DNA of 29,983 bases from contig JBGPSQ010000008.1 in NCBI GenBank assembly GCA_041490205.1, positions 1 through 29,983 on the forward strand, written 5' to 3'. The DNA is from DATDDB01 sp041490205. Lineage in GTDB: Bacteria > Pseudomonadota > Gammaproteobacteria > Burkholderiales > Gallionellaceae. The notes under the pieces were generated by a model, which saw only the letters and a program-made list of their open reading frames with translations, was not told the origin of the DNA and ran no database searches. Within the stretch, counting starts at the first letter, position 1; each line of letters begins with the position of its first letter. Made by a program: the position numbers and the translations under genes. Below are positions 8,596 to 17,022 of the stretch, one piece after another.

Positions 8596-9516
8596 TCAGA
8601 TTTCATTAGATGGCGTTCGATCCAATGTGAATATAAATTTCGCCAATTTGTTGCGCAAACGTCTCCATGCTGGCTTCCCGTCTTCCTTTTGTGCATGAAT
8701 GTGTCGGTGTATCTTCATGGCCGTTGACTGACCACACCCCAAGAACTTCCTGATTTCTGCTACGGTTGGCTTCAGCCCGCCCGCCCGAATCTCATCTCTG
8801 ACTTTAGAAATAAGGTCCTCGTAGCGTGAGGGCGTATCGTCCCCTTTGGGAATATGTCCTCGATACTCATATAGCCCTGACCACAAGAACACCCCCACTA
8901 ATTCGAGCAAGACTGAAATGACCAGACTCACAAATAGTGCGATACTGTCCCGAGTAACGCCCAGTAGTGACGCGAGTTTTTCAGTAACCGGGTCAGTAGC
9001 GCCCATTACTTCGAAAGCGGCCTCCGCGGTAGTCAATGTTACGAGCTTATCGTGCAGGCGTGCTGCACGGCGAGCCTCCTCCAGCTCGGTCTTTAGGGCG
9101 CTTCGCTTCTGCCACCCAGCCGTGGCTGCCAGTTCAGAGGCTACTACCGAGACCGGCTTGGCGGTTATCTTGTCCAAGTCTTCGCGAATGGCTTCAATCT
9201 CCCGCACCGCGCCCACCACTTGGGGTGTCTGTTTGGCATGAACCTGACCTGCGCGTTCGCTCGCATTTACAATAAAGCAAACCTGCCCGTAAAGGACACA
9301 GACGAGACACCCAACCCAAAGCGCCCAGCATACCGGATGTCTTGAATACGCTAGCAGGAAATGGACGGCACCGGTCATGGCGATGGCGGCCGTCACAAGT
9401 AGCACTTCGTCTAACGGAGTACCTCCTCGATCAAAGGCACCCGCAGCACCCATAACCATCGCGGTGGCCGTGAAACAGAGGGCGAGGATCTTGTAATGAA
9501 GTGGCATTTTTTTCAT
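8596..9516 (-). CDS. Membrane protein with coiled coil and C-terminal HTH-like segment, function unknown
   Basis: 306 residues, not recognised as a named family. Hydrophobic segments at about 8-27, 35-56 and 62-84 form an N-terminal membrane block. A charged, probably coiled-coil region follows at 95-165, then a fourth membrane segment at about 190-213. The cytoplasmic tail (about 230-285) contains LKPTVAEIRKFLGCGQSTAM, which reads like a helix-turn-helix of the KfrA/recombinase-accessory type. The start is ATG at 9514-9516, preceded by a GGGGGAT ribosome site. It is cargo of the island between Wadjet and the integrase. A membrane-anchored regulator or a partner in element maintenance or defence is a guess from architecture only. 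Confidence 0.8.
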   Translation of the reverse strand: MKKMPLHYKILALCFTATAMVMGAAGAFDRGGTPLDEVLLVTAAIAMTGAVHFLLAYSRHPVCWALWVGCLVCVLYGQVCFIVNASERAGQVHAKQTPQVVGAVREIEAIREDLDKITAKPVSVVASELAATAGWQKRSALKTELEEARRAARLHDKLVTLTTAEAAFEVMGATDPVTEKLASLLGVTRDSIALFVSLVISVLLELVGVFLWSGLYEYRGHIPKGDDTPSRYEDLISKVRDEIRAGGLKPTVAEIRKFLGCGQSTAMKIHRHIHAQKEDGKPAWRRLRNKLAKFIFTLDRTPSNEI

Positions 9517-10008
9517 ATGGCATCCCCCACAAGTGAGGAGCGCAAAGCACGATGGTCAGCCCCCCTCTCAGGCTCATACAAGCCACCGACTGCATAGCTT
9601 GCGGCTACGCGGCATGCTAGTAGTTTGTCCAAAGAAAAATATCTCGCATTCATAGTCTCACCATCCATAGAAAATGTTGGTGAAACAACGATAGTGTAAA
9701 AACTTCTTCAAGTTCCGGCGAAAAAGGCCGGTTTTTTCAACTCCTCGAGTAAGATTTTGGCTGTTAACGTCCGCGACGTTGCACTTATGCGGATTCAGAC
9801 TGGGTTCGTGGCAATAGTTGATGTGTTTTCTCCCTCTAAAATTACCTGGACGCTCACACAATTTAAAGAAGTCGACAAATTTCCAAAGAAGAATTTTTCA
9901 TCTTTTCACGCCGTACCCCCAAAATGGTCACAAATCTTTGGCGAGCAGTTGCAGAAATGCGTGCTTTTCGCCGAAGAATTCCTCAAAGACTCATGCAAGA
10001 TTTTACGT
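9517..10008. other. Spacer with orphan terminator, upstream of the integration genes
   Basis: This is an AT-rich 492-bp stretch between the divergent membrane-protein and DUF4224 genes. The frame of the DUF4224 gene stays open back to 9757, but the extra N-terminus does not look like protein. Apart from the hairpin at 9715-9737 I see nothing defined; integrase arm sites or promoters for both genes are likely to lie here. Confidence 0.45.
9715..9737 (+). terminator. Intrinsic terminator-like hairpin
   Basis: A 5-bp all-GC stem (CCGGC at 9715-9719, GCCGG at 9727-9731) with a GAAAAAG loop is followed directly by six T's on the plus strand. No gene on the plus strand ends here, so it may terminate a small RNA or protect the integrase genes from read-through. 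Confidence 0.5.
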
Positions 10009-10224
10009 ATGAGCCTATTACTTACCCGCGATGAACTTAAAGAGCTAACCGGACGCACAAGGCCAAAGGCGCAGGCGCGCGTGCTAATGTCGATGGGAAT
10101 AGAACATCGCGTTCGGCCTGACGGATCAATCTTGGTTTTGCGCGTGCATCTCGAAAATCTGCTTTGTGGCATGACCGACAAGCGTAAGATTAAAAACGCT
10201 ACCCCGAACTGGGATGCCATCTAA
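10009..10224 (+). CDS. DUF4224-type small protein beside the integrase
   Basis: 71 residues from ATG at 10009-10011. The core (LLTRDELKELTGRTRPKAQA, then a GIEHRVRPDGSI-like stretch) matches DUF4224. These proteins of about 70 residues are found just upstream of phage and island integrases and are thought to act in DNA binding or excision. I chose this start because DUF4224 proteins begin just before the LTRDEL motif. The upstream in-frame ATG at 9757 would add 84 residues with no resemblance. The gene ends 2 bp before the integrase start, so the two are almost surely co-transcribed and translationally coupled. A role as recombination directionality factor is inference. Confidence 0.82.
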   Translation: MSLLLTRDELKELTGRTRPKAQARVLMSMGIEHRVRPDGSILVLRVHLENLLCGMTDKRKIKNATPNWDAI

Positions 10225-10226
10225 AT

Positions 10227-11336
10227 ATGCCAAAACCAAGGAAAAAAGAAAATCAGGGACTGCCCGCGCGCTGGCGCTTTGTTCACAACGCGTATTACTA
10301 CCAAGTGCCGCCAGGCCTCGAATATCGTTGGGATGGAAAAAAGCTTTTTCGGCTTGGGAAGTCGTTAACTGAGGCTTATAGCGCGTGGAGCGAGCGCCTG
10401 TCAGGTTTTGACAAAGAAGACATACGAACCATCGCTGATTTGCTAGACCGATATGCACTAGAAGTGGTACCCGAGAAGGCGCCTGCAACAAGGTCGCTAA
10501 ATAATCTATGGATTAAAATGTTGCGGGACGTGTTCGGAAAGCTGTCTTTGCAGGACATTAAGCCAAGTATGATTTACCAATACGCCGACAAGCGCAGCCA
10601 GAAGAAACTGAATGAGAATGGACGCGTTACTGGAGGTCGTACAGCTGCTCACCGAGAAATTGAGATCCTGAGCCATGCGTTCACTAAAGCCGTCGAGTGG
10701 GGCTTGATAGACAGGCACCCATTCAAGGGTGAGGTGCGATTACGAGCCGAGAAACCGCGTGACCGTTATCTCGAAGATTGGGAAATTAACGATCTGCTTC
10801 AACTACCCTCAAAGCGCGAGAAAGGCAGTGTGAAGGTCATCCAAGCATATGTCCAACTCAAGTTGATGACGGGAATGGCGCGAGGTGATTTGCTTCGCCT
10901 GACCATGTCGAATCTGAAGGAAGATGGTATCCATATCCAGCGCAACAAGACTAAAGAATCGAGTGGCAAACGTACGATTTATTCTTGGATACCCGAACTC
11001 CGCTCCACGATCGAATCTGCCAAGGCAGTTCGACCGGTCAGTTCATCCTTTTTATTCTGCAATCGAAAGGGCGAGGGATATATCAACGAAAAGACGGGCG
11101 CCTGCCACGGATGGGACAGCATGTGGCAACGGTTCGTTGACCGTGCTCTAAAAGAAACCCGGATCCAGGAGCGTTTCCACGAGCATGACATTCGTGCCAA
11201 GACGGCAAGTGATGCTGATTCGCTGGACCATGCCCGTGCGCTGCTTTCGCACACAGATCCACGGACGACCCAGGCGATCTACCGGAGGCGGCCAGAGGTC
11301 GTGCAGCCCCTATCGAGCCCTAAAAGGGAAGAATGA
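10227..11336 (+). CDS. Tyrosine-type site-specific integrase
   Basis: 369 residues. This is the integrase of the island, which recombines the element with the host chromosome. The N-terminal part (1-60, with YYYQVPPGLEYRW) looks like an arm-binding AP2-like region. A SAM-like core-binding domain covers about 62-170 and the catalytic domain about 180-355. The catalytic set is complete: R219 (GMARGDLL), a lysine in the NKTKESSGK hairpin (about 241-248), H320 and R323 (HDIR), H342 (SHTDP) and the nucleophile Y352. The gene points at the 3' end of tRNA-Arg about 60 bp away, the usual arrangement of tRNA-targeting integrases. It should therefore be able to mobilise the island. Confidence 0.95.
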   Translation: MPKPRKKENQGLPARWRFVHNAYYYQVPPGLEYRWDGKKLFRLGKSLTEAYSAWSERLSGFDKEDIRTIADLLDRYALEVVPEKAPATRSLNNLWIKMLRDVFGKLSLQDIKPSMIYQYADKRSQKKLNENGRVTGGRTAAHREIEILSHAFTKAVEWGLIDRHPFKGEVRLRAEKPRDRYLEDWEINDLLQLPSKREKGSVKVIQAYVQLKLMTGMARGDLLRLTMSNLKEDGIHIQRNKTKESSGKRTIYSWIPELRSTIESAKAVRPVSSSFLFCNRKGEGYINEKTGACHGWDSMWQRFVDRALKETRIQERFHEHDIRAKTASDADSLDHARALLSHTDPRTTQAIYRRRPEVVQPLSSPKREE

Positions 11337-11364
11337 ATAGTACAAGCTTGATTCTATAGTACAA
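11337..11364. repeat. Two 9-bp direct repeats between integrase and tRNA
   Basis: ATAGTACAA occurs at 11337-11345 and again at 11356-11364, starting right after the integrase stop. Their position just inside the probable element end would suit integrase or excisionase arm sites, but two short copies may be chance. Confidence 0.35.
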
Positions 11365-11368
11365 ATGA

Positions 11369-11394
11369 AAAGGCTTCCATCGCTGGAAGCCTTT
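11369..11394 (-). terminator. Intrinsic terminator of tRNA-Arg
   Basis: A perfect 11-bp stem (AAAGGCTTCCA with TGGAAGCCTTT) encloses a 4-base loop. On the minus strand a further T extends the run, and the hairpin lies 5 bp past the tRNA CCA end. It can also act on the plus strand as the terminator of the integrase gene. Confidence 0.8.
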
Positions 11395-11399
11395 GAATA

Positions 11400-11440
11400 T
11401 GGCGCGCCCGAAGAGATTCGAACTCCTGACCCCTTGGTTC
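11400..11440. other. Probable attachment site (island end) in the tRNA-Arg 3' half
   Basis: Integrases located beside the 3' end of a tRNA usually recombine within its T arm or anticodon arm. The island then lies on the integrase side, here to the left. I found no second copy of this sequence in positions 1-11399, so the other end must lie outside the window or be too degraded to see. The exact core cannot be set from one end. Confidence 0.45.
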
Positions 11441-11476
11441 GTAGCCAAGTACTCTATCCAGCTGAGCTACGGGCGC
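11400..11476 (-). tRNA. tRNA-Arg (anticodon ACG)
   Basis: This is a full 77-nt cloverleaf on the minus strand. The acceptor arm GCGCCCG (11470-11476) pairs with CGGGCGC (11404-11410), followed by discriminator G and an encoded CCA (11400-11402). The D arm reads AGCTCAGCTGGATAGAGT. The anticodon stem CTTGG/CCAAG encloses the loop CTACGAA, giving anticodon ACG, read as ICG for CGU/CGC/CGA arginine codons. The T arm contains GGAGTTCGAATCTCT. The island integrase faces its 3' end, so this gene is the probable integration target and has been kept intact. Confidence 0.97.
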
Positions 11477-11494
11477 GTTTTTACGAAGTCGCGC

Positions 11495-11522
11495 ATCATA
11501 TCAGAATATTTGACATTTTAAA
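11495..11522 (-). promoter_or_regulatory. Promoter of tRNA-Arg
   Basis: On the minus strand TTTAAA (11517-11522, 4 of 6) and TATGAT (11495-11500, 5 of 6) are 16 bp apart. They are followed by a GC-rich GCGCGAC discriminator, typical of stringently controlled stable-RNA promoters. The start would be about 10 bases before the tRNA 5' end. Confidence 0.6.
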
Positions 11523-11581
11523 ACTGGATTTGAAGGCCATTATTACGGTTTATCGCCAGCAAGCCGTACTCAACTATGTTT

Positions 11582-14500
11582 CTAACTCCCCGCCTCAAAT
11601 GCCTTTTTCTCAAGCAGTTTGCGGAATTCGTCTGCGGGCACTGCGGGAGAATATAAAAATCCCTGCCAGTAATCGCAGCCGAACGATGCCAGCAAGTCAC
11701 GCTGCGCTTCCGTTTCCACGCCTTCGGCTATGGTTTTGATGCCGAGCTTGTGCGCCATCACGATGATCGCCTCGGTCAGCGCTTTGTCGTCCTGATCTTG
11801 CTCCAAATCCTTGACGAAAGAACGGTCTATCTTGATATAGTCGATATCGAATTGCTTGAGGTAGGACAGGGAGGAAAACCCTGTGCCGAAATCGTCGATG
11901 GAGACTTCGATTCCGCTGTTCCTGAATTCAAGCAGCCGCTCCTTGGCCTTGGCCGATTCCTTGAACAGCAATCCTTCGGTGATTTCCACGGTAATCCCGT
12001 TGCCGGGCAGTCCCAGTTTTTTCATCTGCTCTGCCCAGGTATGTTTTCCGGGATGCTCGAACTGCGCCGGGGATTTATTCACGCTGACCTGGATGATGTT
12101 GCCAAAAAGCTTGTACCATTCCGCCACTTGGGCGATGGATTGCCGAAACACCCACTCGCCGATTTCATAAATCAGCCCGGCCTCTTCCGCCAAAGGAATG
12201 AACACAGCCGGGCTGACCATGCCGCGTGCAGGGTGTTTCCAGCGCAGCAGGGCTTCTGCCTTGGTGATGCGCCCGCTCCCAAGCTCGAGGATGGGCTGGT
12301 AGTAAACCTGCAATTCATTGCGCGCCAATGCCTGGCGCAGATCGTTGGTCAGCGCCAGTTTCTCCCGAGCGCCCTGCTGCATGGATGCGGTGAAAAAGCT
12401 GAAACGATTGCGCCCCAGCGACTTGGCCGCATACATTGCCTGGTCCGCATGCTTCACCAGCTCTTCATAATTTCCCGCATCGTTCGGATACAGCGTAATG
12501 CCGACACTGGCGGAAACGTATCCGATATGTCCATCGCCAAGGTCGAACGGTTTTTCCAACTCGCCGCTGATAGCCAGCGCTATGCGTTCGGGCTGGGATT
12601 GGTCGCCCACCTCCGGCAGGATCACGGTGAATTCGTCCCCTCCAAGGCGCGCGACGGTATCGGTCTCGCGCACGCATTTGCGGATGCGGCGGGCCGCTTC
12701 CACCAGCAAAATATCGCCTTTGGCATGACCCAGAGTGTCGTTGATTTCCTTGAAGCGGTCGAGATCGAGGTATAACAATGCCAACGGCAATCCCGCGCGA
12801 TTTTTATCCGCCTTTTTGATTTCAATTTCCAGCCTGTCCCGGAACAAGCGACGGTTTGGCAAGCCGGTCAGGGTGTCGAAGCTTGCCTGGCGCAGGATCA
12901 GTTCGTCTTGCTGCTTTTTCTCGGTGATGTCGGAGAATTGCGCCACATGCCGGTACACGCTGCCATCGGTATGATAAAGGACGTTGATGGTTGCCCATTT
13001 GGCATACAGCATGCCATTCTTGCGGCGATCCCATATTTCGCCCTGCCAGCCGCCTTCGTTCAGGATTGCCTGCCACATCACCCGGTAAAATTCTTTGTCG
13101 TGTTTGCCGGATTGCAGGATATTGGGATTCTTGCCCGCCACTTCCTCAAGTGTATAGCCGGTAATGCGGGTAAAGGCAGGGTTGATCTCGATAATGCGGT
13201 TGTTCTCATCGGTCACCATGATGGCCTCGCTGCTGGCCTGGTATATTTTTGCCGCCAGTTGCGCGCGCTCTGCGGCCTGCTTGAGTTCGGTAATATCCGT
13301 AAAGAAGGCGAAGATCAGGTTGCCTTCCCGCCAGAAAGTCGTCACCACTTCGACCGGCCAAATTCTGCCATCCTTGCGCCGGTGGCGGGTCTCGAAGCGG
13401 TCATGGCCGTCGCGCATGATTTTATTGATATGGGCCGCGATCTCCTCTGGATGCTCCACCGCCTCGAGATCGGACACGCGCATGGCAAGCAGTTCCTGGC
13501 GGTTGTAGCCGGATTGCCGCTCATAGGCGGAATTGACTTCCAGCAGCCGCCCCTGCATGTCAACCATCCAGAACCCCTCTACCGAAGTCTCGATCACCGC
13601 ATGGTATTGCTCTTCGCGTTTGCGGACGGCCTCCTCTATGGCCTTGCGCGCGGAAATATCGCGCACGATTGCCTGCAGCCGGCCATCGGCCAGCATGCGC
13701 GCCCTCAACTCTGCAGAAATATAACTTCCGTCCTTGCGGCGATAACGGCGTTGCATGTGTATGGTTTGCCCTGCATACATCTCGGCAAACCTGATCGGCT
13801 CGTGTATGGTATCTGCCGGATCGAGCAGGTCCAACACCCCCATGCGCAGCAATTCATCGCGCGTATAACCCAGCATCTCGCAAGCGGCATGGTTCACGTC
13901 CAGGAACCGATACCCCTCATGGTCGACGACGAAAATGGCATCTGCGGCCTGTTCCATCAGTTCGCGATAGCTGCGCTCGCTTTCCAGTAATTGTGCTTCA
14001 GCCCGCCTGCGCCGGGAGATGTCGCGCACAAATGCGCCGAATTCCCGCCTTCCTTCATTCTCCACCATGGCAATCGCCAGTTCGATGGCAAATTCTCGGC
14101 CATCGCGTTTCAGCGCAAAAATTTCGATGCGGTGGCCCAGCACTTTCGCCTCTCCAGTGCTGTTGAATTTTTCCAGTCCTCTGAGATGCTGTTCGCGATA
14201 ACGCTCTGGAATGATCACGGTGTGCAACTGCTTTCCCAGCACCTCTTCACTGCGCCAGCCGAACATTTGTTCCGCCGAGTCATTCCAGAGCGTGATCCGG
14301 CCATGAACATCCATACCGACTACGCCGTCTATGGAGGTCTGCAGCAGCGTTGCCAGCCGGTTTTGGCTCTTGAGCAATTGCCGCTTCGCCCGCCTGATGA
14401 GCTGAAAGTAATACGCCGCGATGCCGCCAATCAATACCAGGAAGCTGAGGGCGATGCCTGTCCATAGCGGAATCCAGGAACGCTGCCGCTCCAGGATCAA

Positions 14501-15436
14501 CATAGCGGGCAGTTCGTTTTCTACGTGGACAGTCAGGCCATACTCGGGCAACTCCCTGGTTGCCAGCAGGTGAGGAACGTCTTCCCCGTTTATACGTTGC
14601 ACCGAGGCAAACTCCCCTTTGCCCCAAGGCCCGATTTGCAACGTCTGGAAATCGCTTCGCTGGTAGTGGTTGATGATGTCCTGTTGCGGCATGGTATGCA
14701 GCGCGCCATCCGGCAACACTTTCATTTCCATGGGCTGGTCATGCGCCAGGATGATGACGCCATTCCTGTCGGTTACAAAGGCATCGGTCAGCTTGGTCAG
14801 GAACGACAGCTTGGGTACATCCACCTTGGCGACCACCGCCCCCATGAATTTGCCTTTGATGACGATGGGCGAGGAGAAATACAGCCCAGCGATATGCGTG
14901 GTCTTGCCGACGGCATATTGCATGCCGCGCTGGCCCGCCTTGTTTTGCCTGAAATAGTCCCGTTCGGCGTAGTTGGTGCCTATGGTGCTCCCCGGGGTAT
15001 CCCAATTGCTCGATGCAATGCTGTCGCCCGCGGCATCGACCACATAGACCAGGTCTGCATTGAGACTGCTCTGGGCATGTGCCAGAGTTTGGTTAAGTTC
15101 ATTCAGCACCGGGTCTTTCAGCCAGCGCCTCTTTTTCACCTCATAAGGCAGTGAAGAAGGTGTCTCGCCTTGGGCAAAATGGGCTACCGCGTTTTGGACA
15201 CGCAGTCCTTGGCTCAGAAAATCCGGGATGCCGCTGAGATAATGCAGGTTGCGCCGGATGCTGTCTGCCAGGTCGTCCGCGTCTTCCTGCGCTCCGTGTG
15301 TCGCCTGTGCAACCAGCTCGCCAGTGCGCGACTGGTAATAACCATCGGAGATGAAATAGGATGAAATTCCCCCCAGTATCGCCAGGGGAATAGTCACCAA
15401 AATTATTGTGCGCGGACTAATATTCTTCAGCCTCAA
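11582..15436 (-). CDS. Membrane sensor with Cache, four PAS, GGDEF and EAL domains
   Basis: 1284 residues; a bifunctional-type c-di-GMP enzyme. In order it has a membrane segment at about 10-30, a periplasmic double-Cache sensor at about 40-310, a second membrane segment at about 321-345 and PAS domains at about 355-475, 486-600, 605-720 and 725-845. GGDEF follows at 850-1010 and EAL at 1025-1275. The cyclase motif is intact (GGDEF at 932-936), with an inhibitory RxxD site (R923, D926) five residues before it. The phosphodiesterase keeps E1061 of EALLRW and the DDFGTG metal motif (1181-1186). Both activities are therefore possible, and which one dominates cannot be read from sequence. The start is TTG at 15434-15436 with a poor ribosome site, so the first residues are uncertain. 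It stands alone. Confidence 0.95.
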   Translation of the reverse strand: MRLKNISPRTIILVTIPLAILGGISSYFISDGYYQSRTGELVAQATHGAQEDADDLADSIRRNLHYLSGIPDFLSQGLRVQNAVAHFAQGETPSSLPYEVKKRRWLKDPVLNELNQTLAHAQSSLNADLVYVVDAAGDSIASSNWDTPGSTIGTNYAERDYFRQNKAGQRGMQYAVGKTTHIAGLYFSSPIVIKGKFMGAVVAKVDVPKLSFLTKLTDAFVTDRNGVIILAHDQPMEMKVLPDGALHTMPQQDIINHYQRSDFQTLQIGPWGKGEFASVQRINGEDVPHLLATRELPEYGLTVHVENELPAMLILERQRSWIPLWTGIALSFLVLIGGIAAYYFQLIRRAKRQLLKSQNRLATLLQTSIDGVVGMDVHGRITLWNDSAEQMFGWRSEEVLGKQLHTVIIPERYREQHLRGLEKFNSTGEAKVLGHRIEIFALKRDGREFAIELAIAMVENEGRREFGAFVRDISRRRRAEAQLLESERSYRELMEQAADAIFVVDHEGYRFLDVNHAACEMLGYTRDELLRMGVLDLLDPADTIHEPIRFAEMYAGQTIHMQRRYRRKDGSYISAELRARMLADGRLQAIVRDISARKAIEEAVRKREEQYHAVIETSVEGFWMVDMQGRLLEVNSAYERQSGYNRQELLAMRVSDLEAVEHPEEIAAHINKIMRDGHDRFETRHRRKDGRIWPVEVVTTFWREGNLIFAFFTDITELKQAAERAQLAAKIYQASSEAIMVTDENNRIIEINPAFTRITGYTLEEVAGKNPNILQSGKHDKEFYRVMWQAILNEGGWQGEIWDRRKNGMLYAKWATINVLYHTDGSVYRHVAQFSDITEKKQQDELILRQASFDTLTGLPNRRLFRDRLEIEIKKADKNRAGLPLALLYLDLDRFKEINDTLGHAKGDILLVEAARRIRKCVRETDTVARLGGDEFTVILPEVGDQSQPERIALAISGELEKPFDLGDGHIGYVSASVGITLYPNDAGNYEELVKHADQAMYAAKSLGRNRFSFFTASMQQGAREKLALTNDLRQALARNELQVYYQPILELGSGRITKAEALLRWKHPARGMVSPAVFIPLAEEAGLIYEIGEWVFRQSIAQVAEWYKLFGNIIQVSVNKSPAQFEHPGKHTWAEQMKKLGLPGNGITVEITEGLLFKESAKAKERLLEFRNSGIEVSIDDFGTGFSSLSYLKQFDIDYIKIDRSFVKDLEQDQDDKALTEAIIVMAHKLGIKTIAEGVETEAQRDLLASFGCDYWQGFLYSPAVPADEFRKLLEKKAFEAGS

Positions 15437-15551
15437 ATTGGCGTAGCATAGGCACTGTTTCCGGTCGTTATTATTCTTAAATTGCCGACGCGACAGGCAA
15501 ACTGTAGTAGCTCATTGAATTAAATGCAACACTTTAATCAAGGAGTCCATC

Positions 15552-15761
15552 ATGAAAATCAATCTTGGTTTGGTAGAACGCGCAGTGCGAGCGGTGCTTG
15601 GGCTGGTTTTGATCGGCCTGGCCGCAAGCGGCTATATTCCTGGAATTTGGATGTGGGTGACCGGAGTTGTGGGGGTGGTGCTATTGGCTACTGCCGCCAT
15701 CAGTTTCTGCCCGCTCTGGGCGATGCTGGGCATTTCCACTGCGCCCAAAGACAAGGCGTAA
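15552..15761 (+). CDS. DUF2892 (YgaP-type) inner membrane protein
   Basis: 69 residues. It begins with the conserved MKINLGLVERAVRAVLGL of DUF2892 proteins, has two membrane segments (about 12-30 and 33-52), and ends with the typical CPLWAMLGIST motif. In YgaP this unit is the membrane anchor of a rhodanese; free-standing copies are common and their role is unknown. A good AAGGAG ribosome site lies 8 bases before the ATG. It is divergent from the sensor gene and 39 bp upstream of the MFS gene, and the two may form an operon. Confidence 0.9.
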   Translation: MKINLGLVERAVRAVLGLVLIGLAASGYIPGIWMWVTGVVGVVLLATAAISFCPLWAMLGISTAPKDKA

Positions 15762-15800
15762 CAGTATTCAAGCGCTTGATCCTATGCACACATCTCCCCG

Positions 15801-16979
15801 ATGACCAGTACGCTGCGCCAAGTTCCGCCCGCCATTTGGGTGCTGGGTTTTGTCAGCCTGCTAATGGATGTTTCTTCGGAGTTGATCCATAGCCTATTGC
15901 CCGCCTTTCTGGTGGGTTCGCTGGGGGCCAGCGCCACGGTTTTGGGCCTGATCGAGGGCGCAGCGGAGTCGCTGGCGCTAATAGTGAAGGTTTTTTCCGG
16001 GGCCTTGAGCGATTATCTGGGCCGCCGCAAGCTGCTGGCTCTGCTGGGCTATGGGCTGGGGGCGCTTTCCAAGCCGCTGTTCGCGCTGGCCGGAAGCTCC
16101 GGCATGGTACTGGCCGCGCGCCTGATAGACCGCACCGGCAAGGGCATACGCGGTGCGCCGCGCGATGCGCTGGTGGCGGATATTGCGCCGCCGCATTTGC
16201 GCGGGGCATCTTTCGGGCTGCGCCAGGCGCTGGATACAGTGGGGGCTTTTCTCGGACCGCTGCTGGCCATCGTACTCATGCTTTTGCTTGCGGATAATTT
16301 CCGCCATGTTTTCTGGTTTGCGGTGATCCCGGCATTCCTGGCGGTGGGGTTGCTGCTTTTCGGGGTGCAGGAGCCGGAGCATCTGAAAAACAGCAATGGG
16401 GTCAACCCCATTTCGCTGGCAAACCTGAAGCGCCTGGGCGCGGATTATTGGTGGGTGGTGGCTTTCGGGGCGATATTCACCCTCGCCCGGTTTTCCGAGG
16501 CTTTTCTGGTGCTGCGCGCCATGCAGGGCGGCTTGGCCGTGGCTTGGGTGCCTGCGGTTTTCGTGGCGATGAATGCGGTTTATGCGCTCGCCGCCTACCC
16601 TTTCGGCAAGCTGGCCGATTCCATGCGCCACACCACGCTGCTGAAGTTTGGGCTGGTGTTGCTGGTGGGGGCGGATCTGTTGCTTGCGGCAAGCAATCAC
16701 CTAGGCTTTGTGTTTGCCGGGGTGGTGTTGTGGGGGCTGCATCTCGCGATGACGCAGGGTTTGCTGGCAGCGATGGTGGCGGGTGCCGCACCCGCCGATC
16801 TGCGCGGCACGGCTTATGGTTTTTTTAATCTTTTCAGCGGGGTGGCCATGCTGGCGGCCAGTACGCTGGCCGGGCTGTTGTGGGATGGCCTGGGTGCCGC
16901 GCTTACTTTCTACGGCGGCGGAGTATTTGCGCTGCTGGCGCTGGGGATTTTGCTGTTGCGGGAAACCCAAAAAGCATAA
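15801..16979 (+). CDS. MFS family transporter
   Basis: 392 residues, almost entirely hydrophobic, with about 12 membrane segments. The loop between segments 2 and 3 has SDYLGRRKLLALLGYGL, the MFS motif A pattern (G/S-D-x-x-G-R-R/K). A second signature, RLIDRTGKGIRGAPRDAL, is typical of a subgroup of uncharacterised proteobacterial MFS proteins. The half-way repeat of motif A is seen as FGKLADSMRH at about residue 270. The substrate cannot be told from sequence. The start ATG at 15801 has no strong ribosome site; coupling to the DUF2892 gene 39 bp upstream is possible. Confidence 0.9.
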   Translation: MTSTLRQVPPAIWVLGFVSLLMDVSSELIHSLLPAFLVGSLGASATVLGLIEGAAESLALIVKVFSGALSDYLGRRKLLALLGYGLGALSKPLFALAGSSGMVLAARLIDRTGKGIRGAPRDALVADIAPPHLRGASFGLRQALDTVGAFLGPLLAIVLMLLLADNFRHVFWFAVIPAFLAVGLLLFGVQEPEHLKNSNGVNPISLANLKRLGADYWWVVAFGAIFTLARFSEAFLVLRAMQGGLAVAWVPAVFVAMNAVYALAAYPFGKLADSMRHTTLLKFGLVLLVGADLLLAASNHLGFVFAGVVLWGLHLAMTQGLLAAMVAGAAPADLRGTAYGFFNLFSGVAMLAASTLAGLLWDGLGAALTFYGGGVFALLALGILLLRETQKA

Positions 16980-17022
16980 TTTTCCCTTTACAAACAGGGC
17001 ACAATTGCCGTAGATTGCGGGC

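Noticed and set aside
9757..10008. N-terminal extension of the DUF4224 gene
   Set aside because: The added 84 residues resemble nothing and the family begins at the LTRDEL motif, so I start at 10009.
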